This document shows positions 21,881-31,572 of a stretch of DNA of 64,000 nucleotides, piece after piece (position 1 is the stretch's first letter; every line of letters starts with the position of its first letter). The DNA lies in NCBI GenBank assembly GCA_039105265.1, contig JAPFFF010000002.1, forward strand, positions 8,990,001-9,054,000, read 5' to 3'. The stretch is from Tritrichomonas musculus (lineage: Eukaryota > Parabasalia > Tritrichomonadida > Tritrichomonadidae). The notes beneath the pieces are model-generated. The model worked only from the letters and a program-made list of their open reading frames with translations. It did not search any database and was not told the origin of the DNA. A program made the position numbers and the translations under genes.

Positions 21881-22690
21881 TCATGACAAAAAAGGATTGT
21901 TCAACCGTAACTTTTGTGTATAAAAGTGTAAAAATACAACCTTTGCTTCGCTGTGGTTCACACATTCTACAAAGTTAAGAGTATCGATATCACAAACAGA
22001 ATCATTCATTCCACCAATGGAAATTGTACTCTCACTAATACATTCGCTACAAACCCTAAATTCAATGATACAATATGCTTGCTCATCCATACGAATAGCC
22101 GAAGATACAAATTCAACTAGGTTGCTTGAAAAGTTCGAATATGTCATGTCAACTTTTCGAGAACTTACATGAAAAACATCTTCTGTGTTGGGATAATTTT
22201 GCTGCTTCTTTTGGACATTCTTAGTAAGAAGAAAATCTTCTTCTTGTTCGTCCTGTTGATGCCAGATGAGAGATGCAAACAGCAGTGCCTATTCCTGTGG
22301 CTCCTGTTGATGATGATACACGTGTATAACAGGTATTGAAACCTGTTTCAAGTATGCTGACATCTCCAATATGAAAGCCATAAAAAACTTCACCATGATC
22401 ACCGACAGAATAGCAATTATAAAATGAGCGGGATTCGAGAGAAAGATCAACTTCGAATTCCTTTGAAGATGGAATATTAATGTTAACTGCTCCACCATTT
22501 AATTTTTCTCAAGTACAATGACAATTTCGAAACATGAAGCTTTCAAATATATAATAATTCCCTTCCATAATATTTGGTGAAAATCGTTTTAAAATCACTT
22601 GGCCTTTGGCTTCATATGTAGATTCAACTCGAATAAATCCACCAATTATATTGTTAAATGTTATTTTTGTGATTTGGGCCTAGACTTGTT
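21881..22690 (-). pseudogene. Decayed beta-helix-type surface protein gene
   Basis: Minus-strand frames carry pieces of one protein. First IGGFIRVESTYEAKGQ to MFRNCHCT and a stop (near 22,505). The same frame goes on with NGGAVNINIPSSKEFEVDLS and GDHGEVFYGFHIGD. A change of frame near 22,290 then leads into ENVQKKQQ-like sequence, TYSNFSSNLVEF, CSECISESTISIGGMN and VECVNHSEAKVVF. The Cys/Asn-rich ladders and NGGAV turns match the right-handed beta-helix surface proteins of trichomonads. At least one stop and one frame change break it. Only a few coils out of a much longer protein remain. The foldback element begins about 50 bases beyond its 5' side. Confidence 0.65.
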
Positions 22691-22743
22691 ATTTTGAGAA
22701 TCGATATCAAAAACGTCACTTTTTTACATCTGATACTCGATTA

Positions 22744-23415
22744 TCACTTTTTATGCCTGACTTTTTTTCTTCGAGGTGACGATGTGCTCATAAAATACCG
22801 ATATAAAAATAAACGTATAAACAGAAATAAATTTTTTTGGCAAAAAGAAGAGCTTAAAACAAAGCTTGATATTTTTCAAATAATATAAAGTTTATAAACT
22901 TTAAATATAATTTGTTTCTTATAAATGATGGCACTTTATTACAAATATATAATAAATGATATCTTGTATTTGTATAACTAGAAAACTTGAGAAAACTAAA
23001 AAAATCAATCAAAATTAGTTGAGGTTTTATTCGATTTTTTGAGATTTAAATTGAATTAATTCAAAGTTTTAATCAGAAATTTATATAATAAATCAAAAAC
23101 AAATCAGAGATGTTCAAATGGATGAATGCTATGATTATAATAAGAAGATATTTATTGAAACCATTTTCTCAAGTTTTCTAGTTATACAAATACAAGATAT
23201 CATTTATTATATATTTGTAATAAAGTGCCATCATTTATAAGAAACAAATTATATTTAAAGTTTATAAACTTTATATTATTTGAAAAATATCAAGCTTTGT
23301 TTTAAGCTCTTCTTTTTGCCAAAAAAATTTATTTCTGTTTATACGTTTATTTTTATATCGGTATTTTATGAGCACATCGTCACCTCGAAGAAAAAAAGTC
23401 AGGCATAAAAAGTGA
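22744..23415. mobile_element. Foldback element with about 250-bp inverted arms that look identical
   Basis: The left arm 22,744-22,995 begins TCACTTTTTATGCCTGAC. The right arm 23,164-23,415 is its exact inverse by eye over the whole length, with coordinates that mirror without any indel. The 168-base centre is unique A/T DNA. Left flank is TA, right flank CA, so a TA duplication is only half supported. There is no ORF. The 64-codon ORF at 22,694-22,888 is a by-product of the arm. Confidence 0.88.
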
Positions 23416-24655
23416 CAACTAACAAGACAACTCTATTTTCACCTAATAAATGCATATAAAATACTATTTAATTCATATACATAATGTATTTTCAATTAAT
23501 ACTTAGTATTAATCTCATGTATAGTTTATTATATCTTTTGAATATTTAAAATTCAAATATAAAAAGTTTTAATAAATATTTGAAAATTTCTTTTGAATTT
23601 CAAAGTTTGAAATAGTATTTCCACTTTTATCTTTAATAAGGTGGTATATCATAACTATGTTACTTTATTTTCTTTGTTATTCATGAAGATAATGTTGAAA
23701 AATCAATTTGAAAAAAATTTTCACAATATCAATCATCATTTCAAAGTTTATATTTATTGTTGATACTAAAAGATTAAATAAATTTTATACAGAGTGTTGC
23801 TGTTATTTTGCTGTTATCTTTCCATAATTAATTTTTATTCCTTTTTATATATAAAATAATTGAAAAAAAAAAAAAGATTTGTATAAGCAATACATCCAAA
23901 TGATTATTATATTTGTTTTTCAATTGTAAATACATTTTAAACAAATTTCATTTGGTATTACTTTGATATTTTTATCAAGACTCAGATTGCTTTGATTTAA
24001 TTATATATTAAATATTTTTTATAATAATTTCAAAAAGATTAAATAAGCTATCTTCTATATTAGTACCAGAAATACTTTGAATTTTAACTACTAATTAAAT
24101 TACATTTGTATTTTTTTTTAATGATTAACTATCATATATAAAATTTTCATATTAACTTTTTTATTATCTTGATTTTGCTAGATATTATTGTATCAGAAAC
24201 ATTTACACTATAATTCAAATCAACATATCATTTATCATCTCGTGATTTGATTATTCTTGACTTTCTCAATTTCATCAAAAAGTGATCGAATTTTAGCTTT
24301 GTACGGAAAAATTAAAATTGTTTGATTTCGGGCCATTCATATGCTTTAAAAATTTGCTTTTTTTTTTTTTGTTGAATCATATATTTATTAAAGAAATGTA
24401 TCATCAAAACATTTAGGTGCAGATGCATTACCAAGTGAATAAATTAAATTGTAATTCAGATCGTATTACATAAAATGGTTCAGGGTATTTAACACTCTTA
24501 AATTTCACTATTTCTTGAATTGTTAAATGAATGAAGAATCATTCTGGTTAGCTATTAAAAATTATTATATAATCTATTGATATAAATTTTGTGGTTATTA
24601 TTGTAATTTCTTTGAACAGTTTAAAGAAAATCATATTTATATTTGAATGTAGCTA
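23416..24655. other. Long A/T-rich spacer
   Basis: About 1.24 kb with no ORF above noise, no RNA gene and no matched inverted ends that I can find. Confidence 0.6.
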
Positions 24656-24994
24656 ACGTGCTTTCAATAGACACGGAGCATTTCAGTAGACCCGGAGCAC
24701 TAAATTTTATTTTTATTATTTTTCATACAATTTAATTATTTTATTTAATATTTGATGATAAATTATATAAAAATTATTATTTTACATTATAATTTTTGTT
24801 AAATATTATTTGTTTTACTTTTTTGATTTGGAGATATTTGTAAAATAGTGAAAAATAAAAAAAATTCTGATCGAAATATTTCTGATCATATTTGGTTTTC
24901 TTTTTTATAAAAAACGATCAAATCATGGCCAATTTATGCTAAATTGACCTTGCTCAGGGTCTACTGAAATGCTCCGGGTCTATTGAAAGCACGT
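24656..24994. mobile_element. MITE family B copy 1 (339 bp, TA duplication)
   Basis: The ends are ACGTGCTTTCAATAGAC and its inverse GTCTATTGAAAGCACGT. Further in lie GGAGCATTTCAGTAGACC and its inverse, giving about 45-base inverted repeats. Flanks are TA on both sides. A second, more degraded copy lies at about 27,226-27,386. It is non-coding. Confidence 0.85.
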
Positions 24995-25686
24995 TATTTT
25001 GAATGATATTTAATTTTTCTGATAAAAATAAAAAAAATATAGTATTTTACAAAATGAATAATTAGAAAGAAATATCCATAATATTCAGATTATTTTGGTA
25101 AAGAAATGGATATATTCGATTTTCAATCAGATATTTCTATTTTTTTATTTTAATTCAATATTTTTTATTTGAATGCTTATCCACTTTAGCTCAGAAAAAA
25201 AAAAATAAAAATTGAGAAAAAAGCAAAATTTATTCAATATTTTGAAAGCCTTAAGAAAATATCATTTTTTTTTTGAGACCATGCATAGAAAAAGTTTCCA
25301 AAGTATTCAATTTGTCTGTTTTCCTTGATCAGTACCTGTATAATATAATTATTTGGAAATTAGTTAAATTTAGAATCAAAAACAGAGTAAACTTGATTTT
25401 TTAATCTTCACTCCCTTCAACTTTCTTTTAATATTCAATAATTATATTATTTAATGCAAAAATTTAAGTTTTGATTTATACCATTTTCTGATTAATGAGA
25501 ACATGGAATTTTCATATCTTTTATTAATGATTAACAAATATTTATTTATGTGTTAAATTGAATAAATCATTTCATGATTTTTGTCTTATTATTGCATCAA
25601 AAATTGAATGTTCAAACGTCATAAGTCAAAATTTTAAATTTGAAAATTTTAAATTTACTCTACCAACAAATCACATCATTTATATA
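24995..25686. other. Spacer and possible non-ATG 5' part of the protease gene
   Basis: A/T-rich DNA up to about 25,530. From 25,531 the protease frame is open without an ATG, and its last 43 codons before 25,687 (for example ASKIECSNVIS, FENFKFTLPTNH) read protein-like. Confidence 0.5.
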
Positions 25687-27024
25687 ATGGGAGGAGTTAT
25701 AAGCTTTGCTGCTGATGTTTTAGAATTGAATGTCGATTCAAATGAAAAATCTTTCTTATATCGAGATAGTGATAAAAGAAAACAATTCATGCAAATATTT
25801 TTAGGAGAAAATCATGATATATTTTCACAATTCTTATTTATTTTAGGTTATTATGATATTAATTTGTGGGCATTAGTCATAACTTTGTCTCCAGCATTTC
25901 GCAAGATCATGAGTAAATCTCAAATTGCATCAAAACAAGATTCATATAAAATGAAACTTATTCATCAATATTTGATTATAGAGCCCGTTTGCAGAATGCA
26001 TTGGCTCAAAAAAATTCATGAAGTTATAAATTCTTTCCCAATTCTTGATCAAGGAGAAGCAGGTACATGCTGGGCAAATGCAATTGCAGCAGCAATAAAT
26101 ATTACTCAAAATAGAATTCTAGGTCATGAAATAGAAAATCCTTTAAAAATTAGAGATAAACTAATAGAATATTATGTTAGAAAGGAACAAAAATCAAAAG
26201 AAATTATCATGAAAAACGGCAAATCAACTAAAAAAGTATTGGAGGATATTTTACCTTTATATAATATGCACTTTAGAATTGTTTATCCTGAAAATTTGAA
26301 AGAAGTTATCATGAATGGACGGGTTTGCGTGGCCAGATTCGAATTAAAAGCAGTTCAATGGTTTTTATTTAATGTATTTTATAATAATAAGGAAAACAAA
26401 ACCAAAGCAATAACTTTTGATGATATCAATCGAAATTTGACAAATGTCGAAAAATATCAATTTGCAATACTCCAAAAAAAAAAAAAAAAAACTTTTAAAG
26501 ATGGTGGGCATGCTATTCTTTTAGTGGAATCAAATTGTTCCGAATTTGTATTTTACAATTCTTGGGGGGATAAATGGGCAGATAATGGAAAATTTAGAGT
26601 TAAAAAGAATAATTTTGTGCATATAGATTTTTTTGATATTTATTGGGAAAGCAATGAGTTATCAAATTATGAAAGAAATTTGTGGGATCAAAGAAGTGGA
26701 GAGGCAATTCAAAGTTTTTATTCATTGATTGAGAGAAATTCAATAATTACTCAGGATAATATGTGGAGTATGTTTGCACCTTCAAATCAATTTCAGTTCA
26801 AAGAGTTCAGTTTAGCATCATTAGTAAATGAAGTTGATTTGCTTTTATTTTGGTCATGCATTAAGAGTTTCGGGAATTCAAAAGAAAATGCTGATAAAAT
26901 TTTAAAATATGTCTTAACTGATGCTTCAATAAGAACAATAGCAGCATTTTACAGAAATTATATTAATTTTAAAGATGGATTAGAAGAAATTTACAATCGC
27001 TTTTGGCGTCCTGACTATAGGTAA
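25687..27024 (+). CDS. Papain-like (C1-type) cysteine protease domain protein
   Basis: From the first in-frame ATG the protein has 445 residues. It carries the papain catalytic set in order: Gln and Cys in LDQGEAGTCWANA (Cys about residue 128), His in KDGGHAILLV (about 275), and Asn in FYNSWGDKWADNGKFRV (about 291). The roughly 150 residues between Cys and His fit the family. No signal peptide or standard I29 propeptide is seen; the N-terminal half is unlike classic cathepsins and the C-terminal 130 residues are unassigned, so it is probably an intracellular, trichomonad-type C1 protein. The coding-like frame runs upstream to 25,531 without ATG, so the 5' end may have decayed. A run of about 19 A at 26,472-26,490 gives a Lys stretch and is a frameshift hazard. 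Confidence 0.82.
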   Translation: MGGVISFAADVLELNVDSNEKSFLYRDSDKRKQFMQIFLGENHDIFSQFLFILGYYDINLWALVITLSPAFRKIMSKSQIASKQDSYKMKLIHQYLIIEPVCRMHWLKKIHEVINSFPILDQGEAGTCWANAIAAAINITQNRILGHEIENPLKIRDKLIEYYVRKEQKSKEIIMKNGKSTKKVLEDILPLYNMHFRIVYPENLKEVIMNGRVCVARFELKAVQWFLFNVFYNNKENKTKAITFDDINRNLTNVEKYQFAILQKKKKKTFKDGGHAILLVESNCSEFVFYNSWGDKWADNGKFRVKKNNFVHIDFFDIYWESNELSNYERNLWDQRSGEAIQSFYSLIERNSIITQDNMWSMFAPSNQFQFKEFSLASLVNEVDLLLFWSCIKSFGNSKENADKILKYVLTDASIRTIAAFYRNYINFKDGLEEIYNRFWRPDYR

Positions 27025-27225
27025 TTATTTAATTTATTAAATAAAGAAATATTATCTAACTTATATTTTGTTCTGGAAAAATTGCTAGGAAAAAGTCAGT
27101 CATATTTGAATTCTTTTCAAAATAAATAAATTCTTGCAAAGTTATTTTTATTAAAAAATTTATTTTCAAAGCTTGTTCTTTGAAAATTAACTTTTTGGGA
27201 ATAATAACGTTATTTCATTTGAGGC

Positions 27226-27386
27226 AGATCGCTTCAATAGATCCAGAGCAAAAGGTCAAATCATTTTTTTGATTGGTCAAAATAAACGTTTTTTTTTTAT
27301 GATTGTTTGATATAAGAACTTTTTCTAAATAAATTTTAATAAATTGACCTTATATCATCAGAAAAAGTTGTTTGCTGAAAGCACGT
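27226..27386. mobile_element. MITE family B copy 2, degraded
   Basis: The left part CGCTTCAATAGATCCAGAGC and the right part GCTGAAAGCACGT resemble the inverted ends of the 24,656-24,994 element, including the GCACGT-TA border. It is shorter (about 160 bases) and diverged. The borders are approximate. Confidence 0.55.
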
Positions 27387-27450
27387 TATATTCATTTATA
27401 ATCAAATAAAAATTATTAATATTTTTATTAATTCTCTTCATTAATAAAAA

Positions 27451-27891
27451 ATGAATGATAGAGCGCAAAGATATATGGTCTTTAAAAATGAAGAAGAACA
27501 AATGTCATGGATGAAGAAATGTGATGAACAAGCGATGAGAGAATATAGTAAAGAATCAGAAGAAACATATGAGAAATGGAGAAAAGATGGAGAACGTCTT
27601 CTAGAAGAATATATCAACGATGGAGGACAAGAATTCATTGAATGGTTTCAAGGTACAATTGGCACACATACATTCTTAGATCATTGGGATTATGAACGCA
27701 GATATGATGTCGCGTATGAATTCATTGAATCAATGCTTCAAAAATATTCATCATACTTGAAACAACAAGATTGTTGCAGTACAATGTTGGGAATGATCCT
27801 AGGCAGCTTGCGTTCAGAAATCGAAGCAAATGAGATTGATTATGATTATTTTGGAGACAAAGAAGATCCATATAAATATGAATATGAGTAA
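27451..27891 (+). CDS. Small acidic protein of unknown function
   Basis: A 146-residue ORF starting at an ATG after an A-rich leader. The N-terminal 70 residues are highly charged, Glu/Lys-rich and probably helical (EEQMSWMKKCDEQAMREY, KESEETYEKWRKDGERLLEE). The rest holds several Trp/Tyr/Phe (FIEWFQGTIG, DHWDYERRYDVAYEF), a DCCS pair and an acidic end (DYDYFGDKEDPYKYEYE). There is no transmembrane segment or signal peptide. I do not recognise the family. Amino-acid balance and base composition look like a real gene rather than noise. It is on the same strand as the protease before it and the membrane protein after it, with separate spacers. Confidence 0.68.
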   Translation: MNDRAQRYMVFKNEEEQMSWMKKCDEQAMREYSKESEETYEKWRKDGERLLEEYINDGGQEFIEWFQGTIGTHTFLDHWDYERRYDVAYEFIESMLQKYSSYLKQQDCCSTMLGMILGSLRSEIEANEIDYDYFGDKEDPYKYEYE

Positions 27892-28293
27892 AAAAAACTC
27901 ATTTCATTCATTGATGAGTAAAAACAGATGCGGAATCAAAATTTTATTTTATTTCATTTTATATTTTGATTTGCAAAATGCAAATAACAAATTATATGAA
28001 ATGTTTTGCAAGCTGAAGATAAATATAGAAAAAAAGGGCAATATATTTGAAATGCATCACTAAAAGAGGAATTTCGAACAAGTTCAATAAAATTAGATCT
28101 ATCAAAAAATCATTTCACAATTGATGGTAAATATTTCACTCAAAAAGTTAAACTTTTCTGAAATAATTAAGAAGGATTTTTCAAAGGCGATTGAAAAACT
28201 GAGTATTTTCGCTTCACTAAAGTTTTTAAAGACAACATTGGAAAATTACAAAAAAAAAAAAAAATTTAATAATCAACTTGAATATACTGTAGT
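27892..28293. other. Intergenic spacer
   Basis: About 400 A/T-rich bases. A 77-codon ORF overlapping the previous gene's end is an out-of-frame shadow. No other feature seen. Confidence 0.55.
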
Positions 28294-29685
28294 ATGAATG
28301 ATCAAAAAGATATTGATTCAATAAACAAGCATTTGTATAGTTTGGAATTCCCAGTTGATCCAATTAAAAAAATTATGTTTTATTTTAATATTATTCACAA
28401 TGTAATCGATTACCAATTTCCTGCTAATTATTTAAACTACGAAAATCCTTATTTCCAAACCTATCTTGAAATGAAAAAATTTTTGTCAGTTGCAAATTCC
28501 TTAAGTCCTGAATTTCTTCATATAAATAATGCAATAATATATTACAATAATAAGAAGTTTTATCATGATGAAAAATTAAAAAATAATCATAATTATGAAT
28601 TTAAAGTAATTAATCCAAATGAAGCCTCTTCTCCCAAATTTAATCAAAATTACAAAAATAATTTCAATATTTCCAATATTAATTGTCATCAAAAAGATTT
28701 CGAAGTTGAAATTAATGAAAACATTCAATTCCCACATTCTGAAGATTCATATTCAGCAAATCCAGAAGATTATTATTATGAAGAAGGCTTAGAAGAAAAT
28801 TATCAGGTTGAGAAAGAATCTTCCATATCATCAATTAAACGTTCAAACAGAAAATATCAAAATTATAGAGAAAAATATAATGAACAAATTATTGAAGATC
28901 AAAACAAATCTAAAAGTCATATAATTAATCCACCAAACAGTGAAGAAGAGGAAGAAGAAATGAACGAGTTATCAGAAAATTCAAAGGTCATTGAAAAAGT
29001 GAACATAATTAATAAACTTGTCATTTCAAAAGAATGTATTGACATCATATATAATGAGCCAATGAAAAAATCAATAAAAAACATGAAAGCGGTTTTGACA
29101 AATGACGATGAAGTTCGATTGAAAAGTGTTTCAATGCCAAAAAACGTATTTTTTTATTTCATCATTGGACTTGTCATTATCTTGATTTCATGCTCATCAG
29201 TATTGATTCATGCAGCAACAACATTGATGGGTGACCAAAGATTTAAAGATTTGAATAGAGAAAATTCAAAAAGTTCGATTCAAAAAGTTGATTGTTTACT
29301 TGAAAGTCAGGAAAATCAATTAAATGAAACGGTTATTGTTCCATGCAAGAGCTGCTACAACAGACTCATGAACGGAAATAAAATGGCAATTGTATCTGGT
29401 AGTTTTGCCATTTTTTTCATCGTTTTCATTTTCTTCATGTATGTGTTCATATCATGTGAGCAGAAAAAGAAACTGAATAAGAAAAAGAAGAAGAACAAAA
29501 AGAAAAAAGAAAAGAAGAAGAAGAGTTATACGGGATTGAATATGATTCATATAATTGCTCTGACTCTTTTGATCATCGTTGCATTGATTATTACTCTAGT
29601 GGCTGAAATTTTGATAGGAATCGGACTAACTGTTAAGCAATACCACTTTACACACATTGTTCTTCTGTTTTGCAAATCATTATGA
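28294..29685 (+). CDS. Membrane protein with three C-terminal helices, function unknown
   Basis: A 463-residue protein. The first 280 residues are hydrophilic, Asn/Glu/Tyr-rich and probably disordered cytosolic sequence (NSEEEEEEMNELSEN). Three hydrophobic helices follow: about 286-310 (FYFIIGLVIILISCSSVLI), 367-388 (GSFAIFFIVFIFFMYVFIS) and 420-445 (IIALTLLIIVALIITLVAE). Between helices one and two lies a loop with a CKSCYN motif and two N-glycosylation-like sites. Between two and three is a run of about 25 mainly Lys residues. This looks like a surface or endomembrane protein with a lumenal Cys loop and a basic cytosolic loop. No family is recognised. Start and stop are clear. Confidence 0.75.
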   Translation: MNDQKDIDSINKHLYSLEFPVDPIKKIMFYFNIIHNVIDYQFPANYLNYENPYFQTYLEMKKFLSVANSLSPEFLHINNAIIYYNNKKFYHDEKLKNNHNYEFKVINPNEASSPKFNQNYKNNFNISNINCHQKDFEVEINENIQFPHSEDSYSANPEDYYYEEGLEENYQVEKESSISSIKRSNRKYQNYREKYNEQIIEDQNKSKSHIINPPNSEEEEEEMNELSENSKVIEKVNIINKLVISKECIDIIYNEPMKKSIKNMKAVLTNDDEVRLKSVSMPKNVFFYFIIGLVIILISCSSVLIHAATTLMGDQRFKDLNRENSKSSIQKVDCLLESQENQLNETVIVPCKSCYNRLMNGNKMAIVSGSFAIFFIVFIFFMYVFISCEQKKKLNKKKKKNKKKKEKKKKSYTGLNMIHIIALTLLIIVALIITLVAEILIGIGLTVKQYHFTHIVLLFCKSL

Positions 29686-30161
29686 ATTCGGTTGATTTCA
29701 TCTGTTATATTTTAATTATTCTTTTTTATTTTAAACAATAATTGAATTAATTTGCTGGCAATATTTTCTTTTAAAAATTTTTAAATCAAATAATTATCAT
29801 TGAATGATATTCATTCACAAAAATTGACATCAATCATGTGTCTTCTTGACATCAATCTAGAGGTACTCAATTCAAATCTTTTTTTTTTTTTTTTCCAATC
29901 AAATAGAGTTAAAAATGAATATTCATGACACTTTAAGGTTTTTGATTTATCATGAAACAAACAAGCTCATAAATGCAAAAATTCAATTCTGAAGTAAATG
30001 AAATTAATATTGAAAGTAAAAAGTACTTTCTTTTTGATTTTCAATCAATGATTTCCAAATTAAACAAAAATGGTAGAAGAGCTTTAGCTAAATTAAAAAA
30101 TGCAATAAACAAATAATAATAAAAACAACGAGAATCAATGGTTTATTAATTATAGGAAGCA
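29686..30161. other. Intergenic spacer between convergent genes
   Basis: About 475 A/T-rich bases between the 3' ends of a plus-strand and a minus-strand gene, with a T run at 29,879-29,894. Nothing else recognised. Confidence 0.6.
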
Positions 30162-31412
30162 TCAGTGAATTAAAGCCTTTATTTCGGGACTTTGAGTTAA
30201 TTCGGAAGCCGTCTTTCCGTTCTCGTCTCTTATGTTTACGTCAATAAGGTGGTTCTGCATCAAGAGTCTCACTATCTGCACGTTATTTTTCTCAGCTGCG
30301 ATCATCAGTGCCGTCTTCTGTAAGGTCATTCCATCAACTTTTTCAGAGGATCGAATATTAACGTCAATATTTGGCCTTGTCAACAAAAGTGCCACTATTT
30401 GGTCGTTTCCTTCATCGGCAGCAATGTGAAGGGGCGTCACCTGGACGTCTTTATCTTCTGACCTAACGATAGAGCGCACGTTAACGTCGATTGAAGGGCT
30501 TTGTAACAAGATCCTCACAATTTGAGTTAAACCGTTTTGAGCCGCTATTCCGAGGGCGGTTAACTCTTCACTTTTATCTTTCTCTTGTTTGATGTACTTG
30601 ATGTTACAGTCGATGTTTGGTCGTGCCAACAAAAGTTGAACGGCCTGCTCATCGCCTTCCTTTGTTGCCATGTGCAAAGCGGTTTTTTCTTTGTACTTTT
30701 TGTTTGACTTTTTGGTCGACTTTATGTTTACGTCAATTTCGGGCCTCTGAAGAAGGAGCCTGACTATTTCAGTGCCTTTGTTGTCTATTGCTATGTGCAG
30801 CGCTGTCATCTCGGTTGTTTTGTCATCCGACTTTTTGATCGCTTTTATATTTGTATCGATATTTGGTCGTGACAATAAAAGTTGAGCAATTTGAAGGTTC
30901 TTTCGGTCAGTGGCAATGTGTAAGGCGGTCTTCTCCTCAATCTTGTCAGATGAGTGCTTGATGTATTTTATGTTGACATCAATTTCTGGGCGATTGATCA
31001 AGAGTTGGACGATTTGGATATTTTCTTTCTTGACTGAGGTTAATAATGTGGTCTTTTCTTTGGTTTTGTCTTTTTTTTGTTCTGTGTATTTAATGTTTAC
31101 GTCAATGTTTGGCCTGGAAAGTAATAATCGAGCAATTTCTGTGTTATCATTTTCGGCTGCAGCTTGTAAAGCAGTCATTTCTACTCTCTTCATTTTTTCC
31201 CTATCTTCTTTAACACATCTACGATTCAAATCTATATCTTGGCGATTTAATAATAGTTGAACTATCTCAAAATAGCCATTATCACAAGCTACAAATAATG
31301 GTGTCTTTCCGTCTTGAATTTCGTTGACATTAACTTCATGTGGTGGACGTGATAGTAAGTTTCTGACCTGTTGGGTATCACCGCTTTGCACAGCAGCGAA
31401 TAGAGAAGTCAT
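30162..31412 (-). CDS. Ankyrin-repeat protein
   Basis: A 416-residue protein made almost wholly of ankyrin repeats. About ten units carry the consensus TALHIATDRKNLQIAQLLLS and the family-typical RPNIDVN extension. The repeat spacing is longer than the usual 33 because each carries an extra charged loop (for example KKSDDKTTEMT). It starts MTSLFAAVQSGDTQQVRNLL, a normal capping repeat, and ends with DVNIRDENGKTASEL. Ankyrin stacks bind proteins, so a cytosolic scaffold or adaptor role is likely, partner unknown. It is clearly richer in G/C than its flanks. The repeats are so alike that recent unit duplication is likely. The plus-strand ORFs within are shadows. Confidence 0.95.
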   Translation of the reverse strand: MTSLFAAVQSGDTQQVRNLLSRPPHEVNVNEIQDGKTPLFVACDNGYFEIVQLLLNRQDIDLNRRCVKEDREKMKRVEMTALQAAAENDNTEIARLLLSRPNIDVNIKYTEQKKDKTKEKTTLLTSVKKENIQIVQLLINRPEIDVNIKYIKHSSDKIEEKTALHIATDRKNLQIAQLLLSRPNIDTNIKAIKKSDDKTTEMTALHIAIDNKGTEIVRLLLQRPEIDVNIKSTKKSNKKYKEKTALHMATKEGDEQAVQLLLARPNIDCNIKYIKQEKDKSEELTALGIAAQNGLTQIVRILLQSPSIDVNVRSIVRSEDKDVQVTPLHIAADEGNDQIVALLLTRPNIDVNIRSSEKVDGMTLQKTALMIAAEKNNVQIVRLLMQNHLIDVNIRDENGKTASELTQSPEIKALIH

Positions 31413-31572
31413 ATTTTTTGGAATAAAAAAAAATTTATTTATTTATTGTAATTATCAGAAAAACCTTCAATCGTAAAAATTTGTTAACTTTACAGTTTAC
31501 AAAACCCGATCATATAAAATTCTCTTTTTTTAACCTTGTTAAAAAAACTTGACTATTAATTTATATAAATAT

